Shown: positions 20,117 to 29,614 of the stretch, in pieces
How the letters are laid out: each line of letters starts with the position of its first letter
How positions within the stretch are numbered: the stretch's first letter is position 1
Assembly (NCBI RefSeq): GCF_026262505.1
Contig: NC_067207.1
Span: forward strand, 23,342,082 to 23,406,081
Source of the DNA: Trichomonas vaginalis G3
Taxonomy: Eukaryota; Parabasalia; Trichomonadida; Trichomonadidae
Direction: 5' to 3'
Length of the DNA: 64,000 nt
Position numbers and translations under genes: made by a program
The notes under the pieces: model-generated
What the model saw: only the letters and a program-made list of their open reading frames with translations
What the model was told of the DNA's origin: nothing
The model's database searches: none

Positions 20117-21815
20117 TTATATACGAAAAAAAGAGATCTGACATTGTGTCAGATCTCAGTAAAAGTGACATTTACATGTCAAAAAAATAGAATGAGTTTA
20201 AGTAATTAAAATTGAGGGTGAGAGTAGTATTGTATGAAATAATATCTCTCACCCTCCAATTCATCCTATGGCGCCGAAAAAATTTTGGTGAAATGCGACC
20301 ACATTTCACCAAAATTTCTCGGCGCCATATAGAGAACTAGAGCCTGTGAGGTACTGATACTATCCATGTACCTCGCAGGCTCTAGTTCCAAGCCAAAATG
20401 GCTAAAAATTGCCCGCAATTGTTCACATTGCGGGCAATTTTTAGCCATTTTGGCTGGGAATTGGAGGGTGAGAGTAGTATTGTATGAAATAATATCTCTC
20501 ACCCTCCAATTCATCCTATGGCGCCGAAAAAATTTTGGTGAAATGCGACCACATTTCACCAAAATTTCTCGGCGCCATATAGAGAACTAGAGCCTGTGAG
20601 GTACTGATACTATCCATGTACCTCGCAGGCTCTAGTTCCAAGCCAAAATGGCTAAAAATTGCCCGCAATTGTTCACATTGCGGGCAATTTTTAGCCATTT
20701 TAGCTGGGAATTGGAGGGTGAGAGTAGTATTGTATGAAATAATATCTCTCACCCTCCAATTCATCCTATGGCGCCGAAAAAATTTTGGTGAAATGCGACC
20801 ACATTTCACCAAAATTTCTCGGCGCCATATAGAGAACTAGAGCCTGTGAGGTACTGATACTATCCATGTACCTCGCAGGCTCTAGTTCCAAGCCAAAATG
20901 GCTAAAAATTGCCCGCAATTGTTCACATTGCGGGCAATTTTTAGCCATTTTAGCTGGGAATTGGAGGGTGAGAGTAGTATTGTATGAAATAATATCTCTC
21001 ACCCTCCAATTCATCCTATGGCGCCGAAAAAATTTTGGTGAAATGCGACCACATTTCACCAAAATTTCTCGGCGCCATATAGAGAACTAGAGCCTGTGAG
21101 GTACTGATACTATCCATGTACCTCGCAGGCTCTAGTTCCAAGCCAAAATGGCTAAAAATTGCCCGCAATGTGAACAATTGCGGGCAATTTTTAGCCATTT
21201 TAGCTGGGAATTGGAGGGTGAGAGTAGTATTGTATGAAATAATATCTCTCACCCTCCAATTCATCCTATGGCGCCGAAAAAATTTTGGTGAAATGCGACC
21301 ACATTTCACCAAAATTTCTCGGCGCCATATAGAGAACTAGAGCCTGTGAGGTACTGATACTATCCATGTACCTCGCAGGCTCTAGTTCCAAGCCAAAATG
21401 GCTAAAAATTGCCCGCAATTGTTCACATTGCGGCAATTTTTAGCCATTTTGGCTGGGAATTGGAGGGTGAGAGTAGTATTGTATGAAATAATATCCTCAC
21501 CCTCCAATTCATCCTATGGCGCCGAAAAAATTTTGGTGAAATGCGACCACATTTCACCAAAATTTCTCGCGCCATATAGAGAACTAGAGCCTGTGAGGTA
21601 CTGATACTATCCATGTACCTCGCAGGCTCTAGTTCCAAGCCAAAATGGCTAAAAATTGCCCGCAATTGTTCACATTCCCATCTTTTGTTGGTAAGACGAA
21701 GAATATGAAATAAATTATGAAGAAGATAATGATGAATAAAATATCACTTTTTATATTTTTGACACGTAAAGTTGTCACTTTTCTGTCAAACTGTTTTTAT
21801 CGTTTTCGTATATAA
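20117..21815. mobile_element. Inverted-repeat element packed with 250-bp hairpin units
   Basis: TTATATACGAAAA at 20117 is mirrored by its complement ending at 21815, and a second block, AAAAGTGACA...TGTCAAAAA, occurs just inside both ends. Almost everything between is a 250-bp tandem array. The superfamily is uncertain because no clear target duplication is seen. The many short frames in the array are by-products of the inverted repeats and are not genes. Confidence 0.55.
20211..21680 (+). repeat. Six-copy 250-bp array of four hairpins per unit
   Basis: Units start at 20211, 20461, 20711, 20961, 21211 and 21460; the last is slightly shorter and truncated. Each is almost wholly made of four consecutive hairpins with arms GGAGGGTGAGAG, ATGGCGCCGA...GGTGAAATG, GAACTAGAGCCTG and AGCCAAAATGGCTAAAA...GCCCGCAAT. 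Copies are nearly identical, implying recent expansion or gene conversion. In the fourth copy the loop of the last hairpin is inverted (GTGAACA at 21170-21176 in place of TGTTCAC). Confidence 0.93.
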
Positions 21816-21845
21816 CAATATTAATGAGAAAATTGAAAGAATAGA

Positions 21846-22310
21846 GTGTCCCATTCACTCGTGTTGGTCGCAATGTATCATTCTGTGAGACATTGCCTCT
21901 GCATGTCTCCCACAATGGCACAATGTTCCTTGGAGAAAGACCTGGAAGGGGGTCCTTTCTCAAGGTCAGGGCCCCTTCTAGTCTTTCTGGTCCTGGAAGG
22001 AGCGCTTCTGACTGGTCTGTGCGCTGCTTCCAGGAAGATCAGGAGATTGCTTGAAGTTCACGGCAAGTGCATTCCGACACCACAGATGCACTTGCCGCAA
22101 CATATAATTGCGAGTGTCTGCTGCTTTGGTCAAAAGAAGCAGCAGACACTCGCAATGCGAACCGAATTGTCCCAGAAAGACCTGGAAGTGGGTCCTTTCT
22201 CAAGGTCAGGACCCCCTTCTAGTCTTTCTGGTCCTGGAAGGAGCGCTTCTGACTGGTCTGTGCGCTGCTTCCAGGAAGAACATGAGATTGCGACAATAAG
22301 CTCCTATCAA
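21846..22310 (+). repeat. GC-rich hairpin repeat with 240-bp duplicated block
   Basis: A block of about 115 bp beginning agaaagacctggaag occurs at about 21934 and again about 22174, 240 bp apart. Perfect hairpins lie between them (GGCAAGTGCAT with its complement, 22052-22093; and ATTGCGAGTGTCTGCTGCTT with its complement, about 22108-22160). The architecture resembles the two neighbouring hairpin-filled elements. The open frame of 168 codons across it is probably not a gene. Confidence 0.7.
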
Positions 22311-22352
22311 CAAATTTTGACTAAAAATATAAAGTATCCTTTTGTGATTTAA

Positions 22353-23845
22353 CGAATAGCTCAATTTTAAAATAGATTTGATTCTAATAATAAATTGAAT
22401 GAGTTTCGCTTACGTTTAGAATTTAATGATTTATATGATTTTTTCGTTCACAGAAGAGTCATTGATATCCAATATCAAAAAAACAGCAAAGATACACCAT
22501 AATAAATGATATTGAAGCTAAATATTACATATTTCAACATATCTAAAAAATTATTATAAGATTAGATCTCATGCAATGCCGAGCAGTTTCCTAAAGCATA
22601 ATTACTTATTTAATATTCACATTGCAAATTATATACATTCTCACGAAGCAACATGAAATAGACTGTCCGAATTTGAATTCAAATAGAGATCTACTTCAAA
22701 AGGATTTCTTACAATATGTAATCTCGATGTTGATCACTGGAATACAAGGGATGCACGTAATTTACAAATTGTTGCAAAAATAGTAGTGCAACAAAAATTT
22801 TATTTTTAGCTTGTCACTTGATATATAACAATTGCAAAAACTCAATCAAAAATAGGATTTGAACAACTTTTTAAAATTATGAGAAAAATTCTATCGGCAC
22901 ATTCTATTCAATTTTAAAGTATTTCTTTCATATTCCAATCGATTATTCAATAATTGCCAATCCCAAATTTTAGTTCAAAATTCAAAAAATCCCTAATTTT
23001 AATTTCAGATGAAATCTCGCAAAAATAACATTGTTTTAACCATATAAATATATATTTTATATATTGTATAGTGATTTTTTAATATTTTTATGAGTAAAAT
23101 CGAGAGTGAGGAAATTTGGACTACAAAAAACGATAGAAATGAATAGTTTACATGGGAATTCAATACTTACAAGTATTCAATGTCACTTTTGTGCTCGAGA
23201 TTTTGACTCTAGTATATTTGTATTTTTGTTGAGATGTTTTAACGTAGTTTAAATTATATATAAAAATTATTTGTTGATGTTTTCATTTCAAATTTACATG
23301 ATGGGATAGTCAAATTTTTAGAAGAGAATTTATACCATAAATCACATTATCTCATTGAACTGTTAATTTTAAATTTCGAGATCGCGCTTTGAATAATTTC
23401 TGAGTGGATAATAAAGAAATTTTATAATCGTCTTTTATAATAACACTAATACAAGTATACCGTATCATTTTTTGCTTATTTAGTTTTGTGTAGTATTGTA
23501 TTTTTGAATGAGAATCGATAATTTTGCAAATTACCTCAGACTTTTCAGAGGATTGAGTGGCAACTCAATCCTCTGAAATAGTCTGTGGTAATTTTTAGTC
23601 TCTACACTATTTCAATATAAGCTCCATTTTTAAACAGTTTTTAAAAATCGAGCATTGAAAAGTGTGATGAGACTGTTTCATTATTATCAAAACCATCGTC
23701 GTAAATTTCTCACAAATGATTCAAGATTAGAATAAATATTATTAATATACTGATAATACACCATATTTATCATCATATGACAAAGTTGATTTTCAACATA
23801 TTTTTATCATTCGCATAATATCCATAATAATTCACAAAATTCTCA
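22353..23845. other. Non-coding, one long hairpin
   Basis: No gene is visible. An imperfect long hairpin with core TTCAGAGGATTGAGT and its complement spans about 23528-23593. The palindrome AATACTTACAAGTATT lies near 23164. The rest is plain AT-rich sequence up to the TTAA bordering the Kolobok element. Confidence 0.6.
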
Positions 23846-23849
23846 TTAA

Positions 23850-23946
23850 GGGTATAGTAAACTCAAAATTCTAGAGTTTTGAGAGTGCCAATAAACTCTA
23901 TAGGCCTATATATATCTATATTTTAAAGGAGAGGTTACGCCATAAT
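23850..23946 (+). repeat. Left terminal inverted repeat of the Kolobok element
   Basis: Begins GGGTATAGTAAACTC directly after TTAA; partner at 47630-47728, diverged in the middle. Confidence 0.7.
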
Positions 23947-24195
23947 ATTTGATATTATAAATTATTAATTCAAAATAAAAGTAGAAAATGAAACTAATTT
24001 TATTCTAACCTATATAAATATATCAATAATCTAAAATGATTATAGTCTGAACTATATTTTACCAGATTATCAAATATAAGAGAAATGAAATAAGGCATAA
24101 AAATATCATAGCATAATTATTGGATAAATGCATTAATAAATTATTTATATCATAATGAGAAAAAATCAAAATAAGAAAATGAGCATAATAATAAT

Positions 24196-24878
24196 TTAAT
24201 TAAAAACAAAAACAATAAATAAAATGTAATTTTCGTTAATCAAAGTCATCAATGTCTTCGTCTTCTGATTCCCATTCGGACTTGAAAACTTGATAATCTC
24301 CTCCTGGTACACTCTGAATGGATTTTTTGTATTTGTTCTGTTTTTTAGAACCTTTTGTAACAGTTTTTGTTTCAATATCATTTTGGAGTAACAATTCTCT
24401 TCAAATGATTTGACACAATCTTTGGGAAGTGGGGGAAGATGTAATGCTTTTTGTATATCTCCGAGAAAATGCTCTGGATCATTCCATTCTAAGATTGCAA
24501 CGTTAACTCTAATGTTAATGTTCTTCCAGGCTCTTGATTTGTCCAAATAGCATGCAATTTTGGAGTTAAACGCTTCATTCATGCAGGTAGATCCAATGGA
24601 AGAAACTTTGGAAACTATGGGTGTCCATTTGTGAACCCAGTCATAGAGCATGAATTGAAGTTGGATCGAATTGACACCTTTTTGCCATTCAAAGCATTTG
24701 TAATTGTGCGGTTCGCAAAAAGAATGATTGCCTACGTAATGGTAGACACAATTCTCCCACATTTTCGTACGTTTGTCAATATTTTCTTCGGCAAAACATG
24801 ACCAAAGCCACATACTTAGGCTTGCATTCAGACCCCAGAAAGGTCTCTCTATTTTTTCAATCTTCTGAGTCTTGAGTT
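24196..24878 (-). pseudogene. Kolobok transposase, C-terminal part
   Basis: Open frame from the Polinton border to a stop at 24196. It contains a Cys/His-rich stretch (WENCVYHYVGNHSFCEPHNY) and then STCMNEAFNSKIA, which resembles the conserved NEs-N motif of Kolobok transposases that precedes or includes the last catalytic acid. The N-terminal part of the same gene lies beyond the Polinton at 45744-46406, so the gene is disrupted by that insertion. Confidence 0.7.
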
Positions 24879-25114
24879 AGTATGGTTATCTTCGGTATGG
24901 TGGCACTGCGTTCCACCTTACTCATTATATGTGAATTTGACAATTTACAAAACCATTAACATATATTTTACAACACAAACGACAACACTAACTTAACCTT
25001 AAATATTTATCACATAAACCACCTCATCTCACCTCTCTGTACGTTATATATTGTGCGCAGGTCATTGCCCATGGCAACTCCCCGCGACACAATGCACGTG
25101 CATGAAAAAATAAA

Positions 25115-25198
25115 CGTTCTCACTAACGTTCTCACTAACGTTCTCACTAACGTTCTCACTAACGTTCTCACTAACGTTCTCACTAACGTTCTCACTAA
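25115..25198 (+). repeat. 12-bp minisatellite in the Polinton 1 left end
   Basis: Seven units of cgttctcactaa. The right end has four units in inverted orientation (near 45460-45510). Related single units are scattered further in (25280-25340). Confidence 0.93.
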
Positions 25199-25337
25199 CG
25201 TTCACACAACCATAACACCAACTCAACCTTAAATATTTACAAAACCATCTGACACATAAATGACTTCACTAACGAACTCACTAATGTAAAAATAAACGTT
25301 CTCACTATCGTTCTCACTAACGACTTCACTAATGTTC

Positions 25338-25622
25338 TCATAAATTTTCCTCAATATCTTCATCATCAGTGTTAACCCTATTGTAGTCATACTTGAAGCC
25401 ATAAACTTTCTCTAACTTCTTAACGTACAATTTACATAACTTACCTTCGTCATCGTATGGTTTAATGATATAACTATTTCTATCTTTATACACAGTCAAT
25501 GAAAAGTCAACTGGTCTCGGATGTATTTGAAAGAACATGTTATGCTCAGGAAGGAAGAATAAATGTTTAAATGTATGTTTGTTATACTGTGGAATTCGAA
25601 TGAGTTGCTTTTGTTCTGTCAT
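25338..25622 (-). CDS. Polinton terminal-repeat protein, 94 aa, unknown
   Basis: A small protein encoded inside the left terminal repeat; an identical copy lies in the right repeat (45036-45320). It starts MTEQKQLIRIPQYNK and ends in an acidic tail DDEDIEENL. Sequence conservation between the two copies follows from the identity of the repeats. The start is preceded by the element's T-rich motif (TTTTTATTTGGATGTAA). Function not recognised; being carried twice at the ends may give double dosage. Confidence 0.65.
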   Translation of the reverse strand: MTEQKQLIRIPQYNKHTFKHLFFLPEHNMFFQIHPRPVDFSLTVYKDRNSYIIKPYDDEGKLCKLYVKKLEKVYGFKYDYNRVNTDDEDIEENL

Positions 25623-25711
25623 TTACATCCAAATAAAAATTTTCAGTAAATAAAAAATTAATGATATCACCACCCTCACACGTATGAAAACATAGCACAA
25701 AAATAAATTTA

Positions 25712-25758
25712 GGGTAGATGGTTAGATCTAACCTCATTTCTACCCTCATTTCTACCCT
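25712..25758. terminator. Palindromic gene-end motif in the Polinton 1 terminal repeat
   Basis: GGGTAGATGGTTAGATCTAACC followed by two TTTCTACCC blocks. An inverted copy lies in the right repeat just after the stop codon at 44884. The same motif type occurs three or more times in Polinton 2. Confidence 0.5.
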
Positions 25759-25765
25759 GTTGAAT

Positions 25766-26293
25766 TCATTGCTTTATAACTCTCTTCCTTGGTTTCTTTT
25801 TAGTTGCTTTCTTCACGTCTGTCTCCAACTTGACTGTCTTTCTTCTTCGTCCATAATGATACCAATTACTTCCACCAGTCAATGGGTCAAATGGTCGTTC
25901 ATAAGGGTTTCCATACATTCCATAAGGTCCGTATGGATAAACCGCTGGTGGAGAAGAAACATTTTCTTTAGTTCCATCGACTCTATTTAAATGCATTGTT
26001 TCACCTTTCATCTGGTCATTAAAGTCTTTTGCGTGTTTTGCAAACTCATCGTCCTTTCCTAAAGCATTTTCTGACTCAGTCGCAACCAAATTGGATGCTT
26101 TATTTATGAGCCCTATTTTATTTAATCTTAACTTCTTTGCAACCCAGCCTCCAATCTTCCCTTTATTTGCATCTAATGTCTTTGAAACCCTTCCTCCACT
26201 CATTTTATTTACTGCGTCATAAGCTCCAAGTGCTTTTGCTCCAAATGCTAATGCTTTTGTTCCCATTGCGCCTAAAGCTGCCCAAGCTACCAT
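25766..26293 (-). CDS. Small basic virion-like protein, 175 aa
   Basis: The N-terminus is Ala/Gly-rich and hydrophobic (ALGAMGTKALAFGAKALGAYD), followed by charged stretches, a Pro/Tyr/Gly-rich segment (VYPYGPYGMYGNPY) and a very basic tail (KKATKKKPRKR). This layout is reminiscent of small minor virion proteins of adenovirus-like elements, but there is no firm family match. Its last codons lie in the left terminal repeat. Its start codon directly follows the stop codon of the upstream gene (TAAATG), and it is the last of three head-to-tail genes. Confidence 0.6.
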   Translation of the reverse strand: MVAWAALGAMGTKALAFGAKALGAYDAVNKMSGGRVSKTLDANKGKIGGWVAKKLRLNKIGLINKASNLVATESENALGKDDEFAKHAKDFNDQMKGETMHLNRVDGTKENVSSPPAVYPYGPYGMYGNPYERPFDPLTGGSNWYHYGRRRKTVKLETDVKKATKKKPRKRVIKQ

Positions 26294-26518
26294 TTACCCC
26301 ATATTAAAATCATCTCTCTTCAATATTATCTCATAAAAGTTCTCGTTACTGGAGAAAGTCAATGAAACATAAACATTCTCACGGGCTTCACCCTCACCGC
26401 TTTGCGGTCTATCTAACTTATTTCTTATATCATCTATTCGCTTCAAAATGTCTGAACAATTGCTAACATCTTCTACAACAGTTATTTCATCATGAACGAC
26501 CTTTAAGAACAAGCTCAT
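26294..26518 (-). CDS. Small Polinton protein, 74 aa, unknown
   Basis: Starts MSLFLKVVHDEITVVED. No recognised domain; a short helical region followed by beta-like segments. Its start codon abuts the stop of the preceding gene (TAAATG at 26521-26516) and its own stop abuts the next start, so it is the middle of a three-gene block with no spacers. Confidence 0.55.
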   Translation of the reverse strand: MSLFLKVVHDEITVVEDVSNCSDILKRIDDIRNKLDRPQSGEGEARENVYVSLTFSSNENFYEIILKRDDFNMG

Positions 26519-27400
26519 TTAATATGCAATTAAAATCATCTCAATAATGAGTCCATCCTTTCCATCTTTAGGTAGCACAACATCTTTCATTGAAGAAGGT
26601 TCGACAAGTCTTATGTTAAACTTACTGACAAAGTTTGTTATACTATAATGCTTCGGTGGCGAATACATATAGTTTGAAAGACATAATATAGATTCTTCAG
26701 CAAATTCACTTATACTGGATTTTATAACAATGTTCTCACGAGACCAAATACCACCAATTGACAATCTTGTAAGCAATCCTGCTGAGCCTTCAACTGTAAA
26801 CGTCGATGGTAACATTCCACGAAGGTCATCTATTGACATCTTTGAGTCACTGAATTTAAATATTTTCTTAAAGCAATCGTCATTATCTAACCATGCAATA
26901 GCTTTGAAGTTTTCATTCGAATATACATCTGCTTCATTAAATGTAAATCCTGACTTCTTTGCAGAGACGACTTTAAAATCTATTGAGTTTGTTTCAAAAT
27001 TATATGCTATGGTAACTTCTGAAGGTAATGGATGTCCTTCCGCAGTCAGTTGTTCTCTCACTACCGTTTGAAGCTTTGTATTAAAAACTTTCATGTCATC
27101 TCCTGTGTCTAGGTTCACATACACAGCAACAGGAAAACTATCTTGCTTCTTTGTTTCATCATTATATCTCAAAACATTAAAGTTCTTCAATAATATTGTC
27201 CTTCCTGCTGGAATACTTCGAACCTGTCTGATTTCAATAGCTTTCTCACCTCCTACATACTCTACCCAATGTCTTGGATATTCATAAGTATACTGACTTT
27301 CTTGAATTTTGGTTGGTTTCATCATAACATGTTCATAGTATATCTTTATACTCTTGTCAGTTAGACTCGGTGCTATGTTCTGAATATTTCTGACTTGCAT
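26519..27400 (-). CDS. Probable Polinton structural protein, 293 aa
   Basis: The start is set at MQVRNIQN (27400) because the divergent ATPase start lies only 16 bp away; a more distal ATG would run into the ATPase gene. The protein is rich in beta-strand-like segments without membrane spans and resembles in size and texture two other element proteins (29575-30351 and 40898-41755). I infer a virion component, not confirmed by any motif. Confidence 0.55.
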   Translation of the reverse strand: MQVRNIQNIAPSLTDKSIKIYYEHVMMKPTKIQESQYTYEYPRHWVEYVGGEKAIEIRQVRSIPAGRTILLKNFNVLRYNDETKKQDSFPVAVYVNLDTGDDMKVFNTKLQTVVREQLTAEGHPLPSEVTIAYNFETNSIDFKVVSAKKSGFTFNEADVYSNENFKAIAWLDNDDCFKKIFKFSDSKMSIDDLRGMLPSTFTVEGSAGLLTRLSIGGIWSRENIVIKSSISEFAEESILCLSNYMYSPPKHYSITNFVSKFNIRLVEPSSMKDVVLPKDGKDGLIIEMILIAY

Positions 27401-27416
27401 TTTTAATGGAGATAAA
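27401..27416. promoter_or_regulatory. 16-bp divergent spacer between structural gene and ATPase
   Basis: Only 16 bases (tttttaatggagataa) separate two divergent start codons. Promoters must therefore overlap coding sequence or be extremely short. The T-run and the gataaaATG end fit the motif seen before other starts in this element. Confidence 0.4.
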
Positions 27417-28304
27417 ATGAAGCATTTAATACATGACGTAGATGAAGACATGAATGAAACTACAGACAAACTTAACTCTTCTCTTATTCTTCCTTTCAGC
27501 AAAGATTATGAATTCTGTTCAAATGGTGTTTATTTCTATTGTGGAAAGATGGGCTCAGGTAAGACATTTAACCTCATTCGTCATATACTCATAACAGAGC
27601 GTTTAGGAAACGACTCTTACTATGACCAAATCATTATATCAGCAACTTCAGACTCTATGGATTCAACAGCGAAAACATTCATGAGTAAAGTTCAAGCATC
27701 TGTCGTTAAAGTTCCAGACAGTGAACTCATTGAATTTCTTCAACGTTACATTCGACGTAAGAGAAAATATTATGCTATTGTAGAGTTCATACAGTCAGGA
27801 ATGCAAAAGACTTCAGAAGAGATGGAAAGAATTATTGACAAACACCACTTACGTCAGTACTCAGGAGTTTACGATATGAAACGACTGACAAACTACATTC
27901 TATCAAAACTTTCAAAATACCCCTTCAAAAAATATCCTTCAAACACTCTGCTCGTTTGTGACGACTTCGCCGGAAAAGGTTTAGTTTCAAAGCCTGACTC
28001 ACCATTAGCTAACATCATAACTAAAGTCAGACATTACCATTTAACTGTAGCAATACTTATGCAAACATGGAGGTTTTTAGCTTTAAACATAAAACGTCTC
28101 ATAACTGACTTCGTTATCTTTCAAGGTTTCTCACGTTATGATATTGAACTCATTTGGAAACAGTCAGGTATAACATTACCTTTTGAAGAAATTTGGGAAG
28201 CATATAAGTCTCTCATCTCTCCTCGTTCATACCTTGAGATTCATATCATGACTAATACCATTAAAGTCAAAAATATTCCATGGGAACGACCAACATTGTT
28301 TTAA
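27417..28304 (+). CDS. Polinton genome-packaging ATPase (FtsK/HerA, A32-like)
   Basis: 295 residues. Walker A is CGKMGSGKT (about 42-50); Walker B is TLLVCDDFAG (about 177-184), followed by a sensor-like region ending KVRHYHLTVAILMQTW. This is the pattern of the A32-like packaging ATPases of Polintons, virophages and large DNA viruses, which load the genome into the capsid. Length is normal and the frame looks whole. Its stop codon shares the bases TTAA with the stop of the convergent gene. The homologue in Polinton 2 is 57605-58478. Confidence 0.88.
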   Translation: MKHLIHDVDEDMNETTDKLNSSLILPFSKDYEFCSNGVYFYCGKMGSGKTFNLIRHILITERLGNDSYYDQIIISATSDSMDSTAKTFMSKVQASVVKVPDSELIEFLQRYIRRKRKYYAIVEFIQSGMQKTSEEMERIIDKHHLRQYSGVYDMKRLTNYILSKLSKYPFKKYPSNTLLVCDDFAGKGLVSKPDSPLANIITKVRHYHLTVAILMQTWRFLALNIKRLITDFVIFQGFSRYDIELIWKQSGITLPFEEIWEAYKSLISPRSYLEIHIMTNTIKVKNIPWERPTLF

Positions 28305-28702
28305 ATCTTATGCTTTAATTGACTGATGGTAAACAAATTCCATGCATCTCTGTCGCCATTTCTGTTAATATTTTTGCTGTCATTCATATCATCCACTTCC
28401 CCATCCGTTAACTTTTGAGGATATGCGTTAGAATAGCTGTTCTTAAATGAAGGCTTTTCACCTTTGAGAGCATAAACTCTATAACTTTCTGCATACTTTA
28501 TGTTTGAACCTCCTGAGCCATCATTGACATAAATTTTTATAGGCTTCCACCCTTTGTTCATATTCCTGCTTCTTCCCTTAGCTCTTTTGTTCAGTAGTTC
28601 TACATCTTTATACACAGCTCCTGTCTCAGTGAATTCAACAATATTTTCATTCGTTAGCTTTACATTCAAACCCTTGTCGAGTATATTGTTCATTTCATAC
28701 AT
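28301..28702 (-). CDS. Polinton protein, 133 aa, unknown
   Basis: The start is set at MYEMNNIL (28702) or the ATG nine bases later, since a start further up would run into the divergent neighbour at 28728. Basic, with a Gly/Asn/Ser-rich middle (YVNDGSGGSNIKYAES). No recognised domain. The stop codon overlaps the ATPase stop in a shared TTAA. Confidence 0.5.
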   Translation of the reverse strand: MYEMNNILDKGLNVKLTNENIVEFTETGAVYKDVELLNKRAKGRSRNMNKGWKPIKIYVNDGSGGSNIKYAESYRVYALKGEKPSFKNSYSNAYPQKLTDGEVDDMNDSKNINRNGDRDAWNLFTISQLKHKI

Positions 28703-28727
28703 ATAAAAGGTTTTTATTCTATATGAA

Positions 28728-29378
28728 ATGAGAAGCAAATCCATCTTAGCTGGTGCCGTTAATGTTCCAATTGAACCAACATCAAATGTTGACTCACGAA
28801 CGACAAACAATATTGTCATAAAGAACTATAGTTCAGAGTGTTTGAAAGAACTAGAACCAGAACTTAAGTCGGGAGGGCTCAAAGAGCCCATCATGGCGCA
28901 TGGCGCCGTGAATTTAAACACAGCTTCAAACGCTAACGCTACATCAGATGTTAAGTTAGAGTATCCACCATTAGACCAAATTCTTTCAAGAGAAGCCAAC
29001 GACAATCCTTACACAAATGTTCAAACAAATCCTTCAGATAACGTAGACCATTACCTTCTTCAATTATACCAAACAATTTTACTCAAAGACGATAAGAAGC
29101 TTTTGGTAAATCTTATAAGCAAGAACCAAATAATTCTAACAAAGGAGGACCTTGAAAATGTTATATCACGAATAACAGGAAAACAATGTGTCATTGACTA
29201 TCTCGACCCTGAAATCGAATGCTGTGGTCAAACGCCACCATTCATGAAAATAGGTAACATCCGCATTATTGAAATACCAGGAACTACAGGAGTTGAGTTT
29301 AAGTATAAATATTCGAACGAGTATACAAAACTTTCAACAGAATATAAACTTTGCTTGAAATATGTTTTAGTAAATTAA
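28728..29378 (+). CDS. Conserved Polinton protein with CCG-containing C-terminal domain, 216 aa
   Basis: The N-terminal half is polar and probably disordered. The last about 100 residues form a compact domain with IDYLDPEIECCGQTPP and later VEFKYKYSNEYTKL. The same domain, with IEPDISCCGVSYN and LNLKYSFPDV, ends the protein at 61726-62304 in Polinton 2, so it is a shared gene of both families. Function unknown. Its stop shares TTAA (29375-29378) with the convergent neighbour. Confidence 0.65.
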   Translation: MRSKSILAGAVNVPIEPTSNVDSRTTNNIVIKNYSSECLKELEPELKSGGLKEPIMAHGAVNLNTASNANATSDVKLEYPPLDQILSREANDNPYTNVQTNPSDNVDHYLLQLYQTILLKDDKKLLVNLISKNQIILTKEDLENVISRITGKQCVIDYLDPEIECCGQTPPFMKIGNIRIIEIPGTTGVEFKYKYSNEYTKLSTEYKLCLKYVLVN

Positions 29379-29614
29379 AGCAATTTGTAATATCTATCCA
29401 AAACTTCTTCAACAGTATCGAACTCATCTTCATAATACAAACCTAATCTTATTGACTTGGTGCAGTTTTCACTAACACAATATTTTTCTGTTCTCTTGAC
29501 TGACATAACTAACTCATTTGTTTCATCAAACAGCAACAACCAAAGTTCATGACCTAAAATATAACATTCATACTTTATATTTTTAGCTCTGAGTTCTCTT
29601 GTAAGCCGTTGCAT
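29375..29614 (-). CDS. Small Polinton protein, 79 aa
   Basis: Starts MQRLTRELRAKNIKYECY; ends FDTVEEVLDRYYKLL. It resembles in length, layout and C-terminal ending the 76-residue protein at 61489-61719 of Polinton 2 (SLDEVLLHFQKNF), which also lies beside the structural gene. Its first 40 bases overlap the end of the upstream gene. Function unknown. Confidence 0.55.
   Translation of the reverse strand: MQRLTRELRAKNIKYECYILGHELWLLLFDETNELVMSVKRTEKYCVSENCTKSIRLGLYYEDEFDTVEEVLDRYYKLL

Larger units (their letters stand above)
24879..25790 (+). repeat. Left terminal inverted repeat of Polinton 1
   Basis: 912 bp. Its partner 44868-45743 is 36 bp shorter, which equals exactly three of the 12-bp units in its minisatellite; I noticed only one other difference near the tip. 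It contains a complete small gene (25338-25622) and a palindromic motif at 25712-25758. Confidence 0.92.

Noticed and set aside
20266-21665. Repeated 98- and 74-codon open frames on both strands
   Set aside because: They recur with the 250-bp unit and mirror each other because the unit is made of inverted repeats; codon content is forced by the hairpins.
21846-22352. 168-codon open frame over the GC-rich block
   Set aside because: It crosses duplicated hairpins and resembles no protein; the frame is probably a by-product of base composition.
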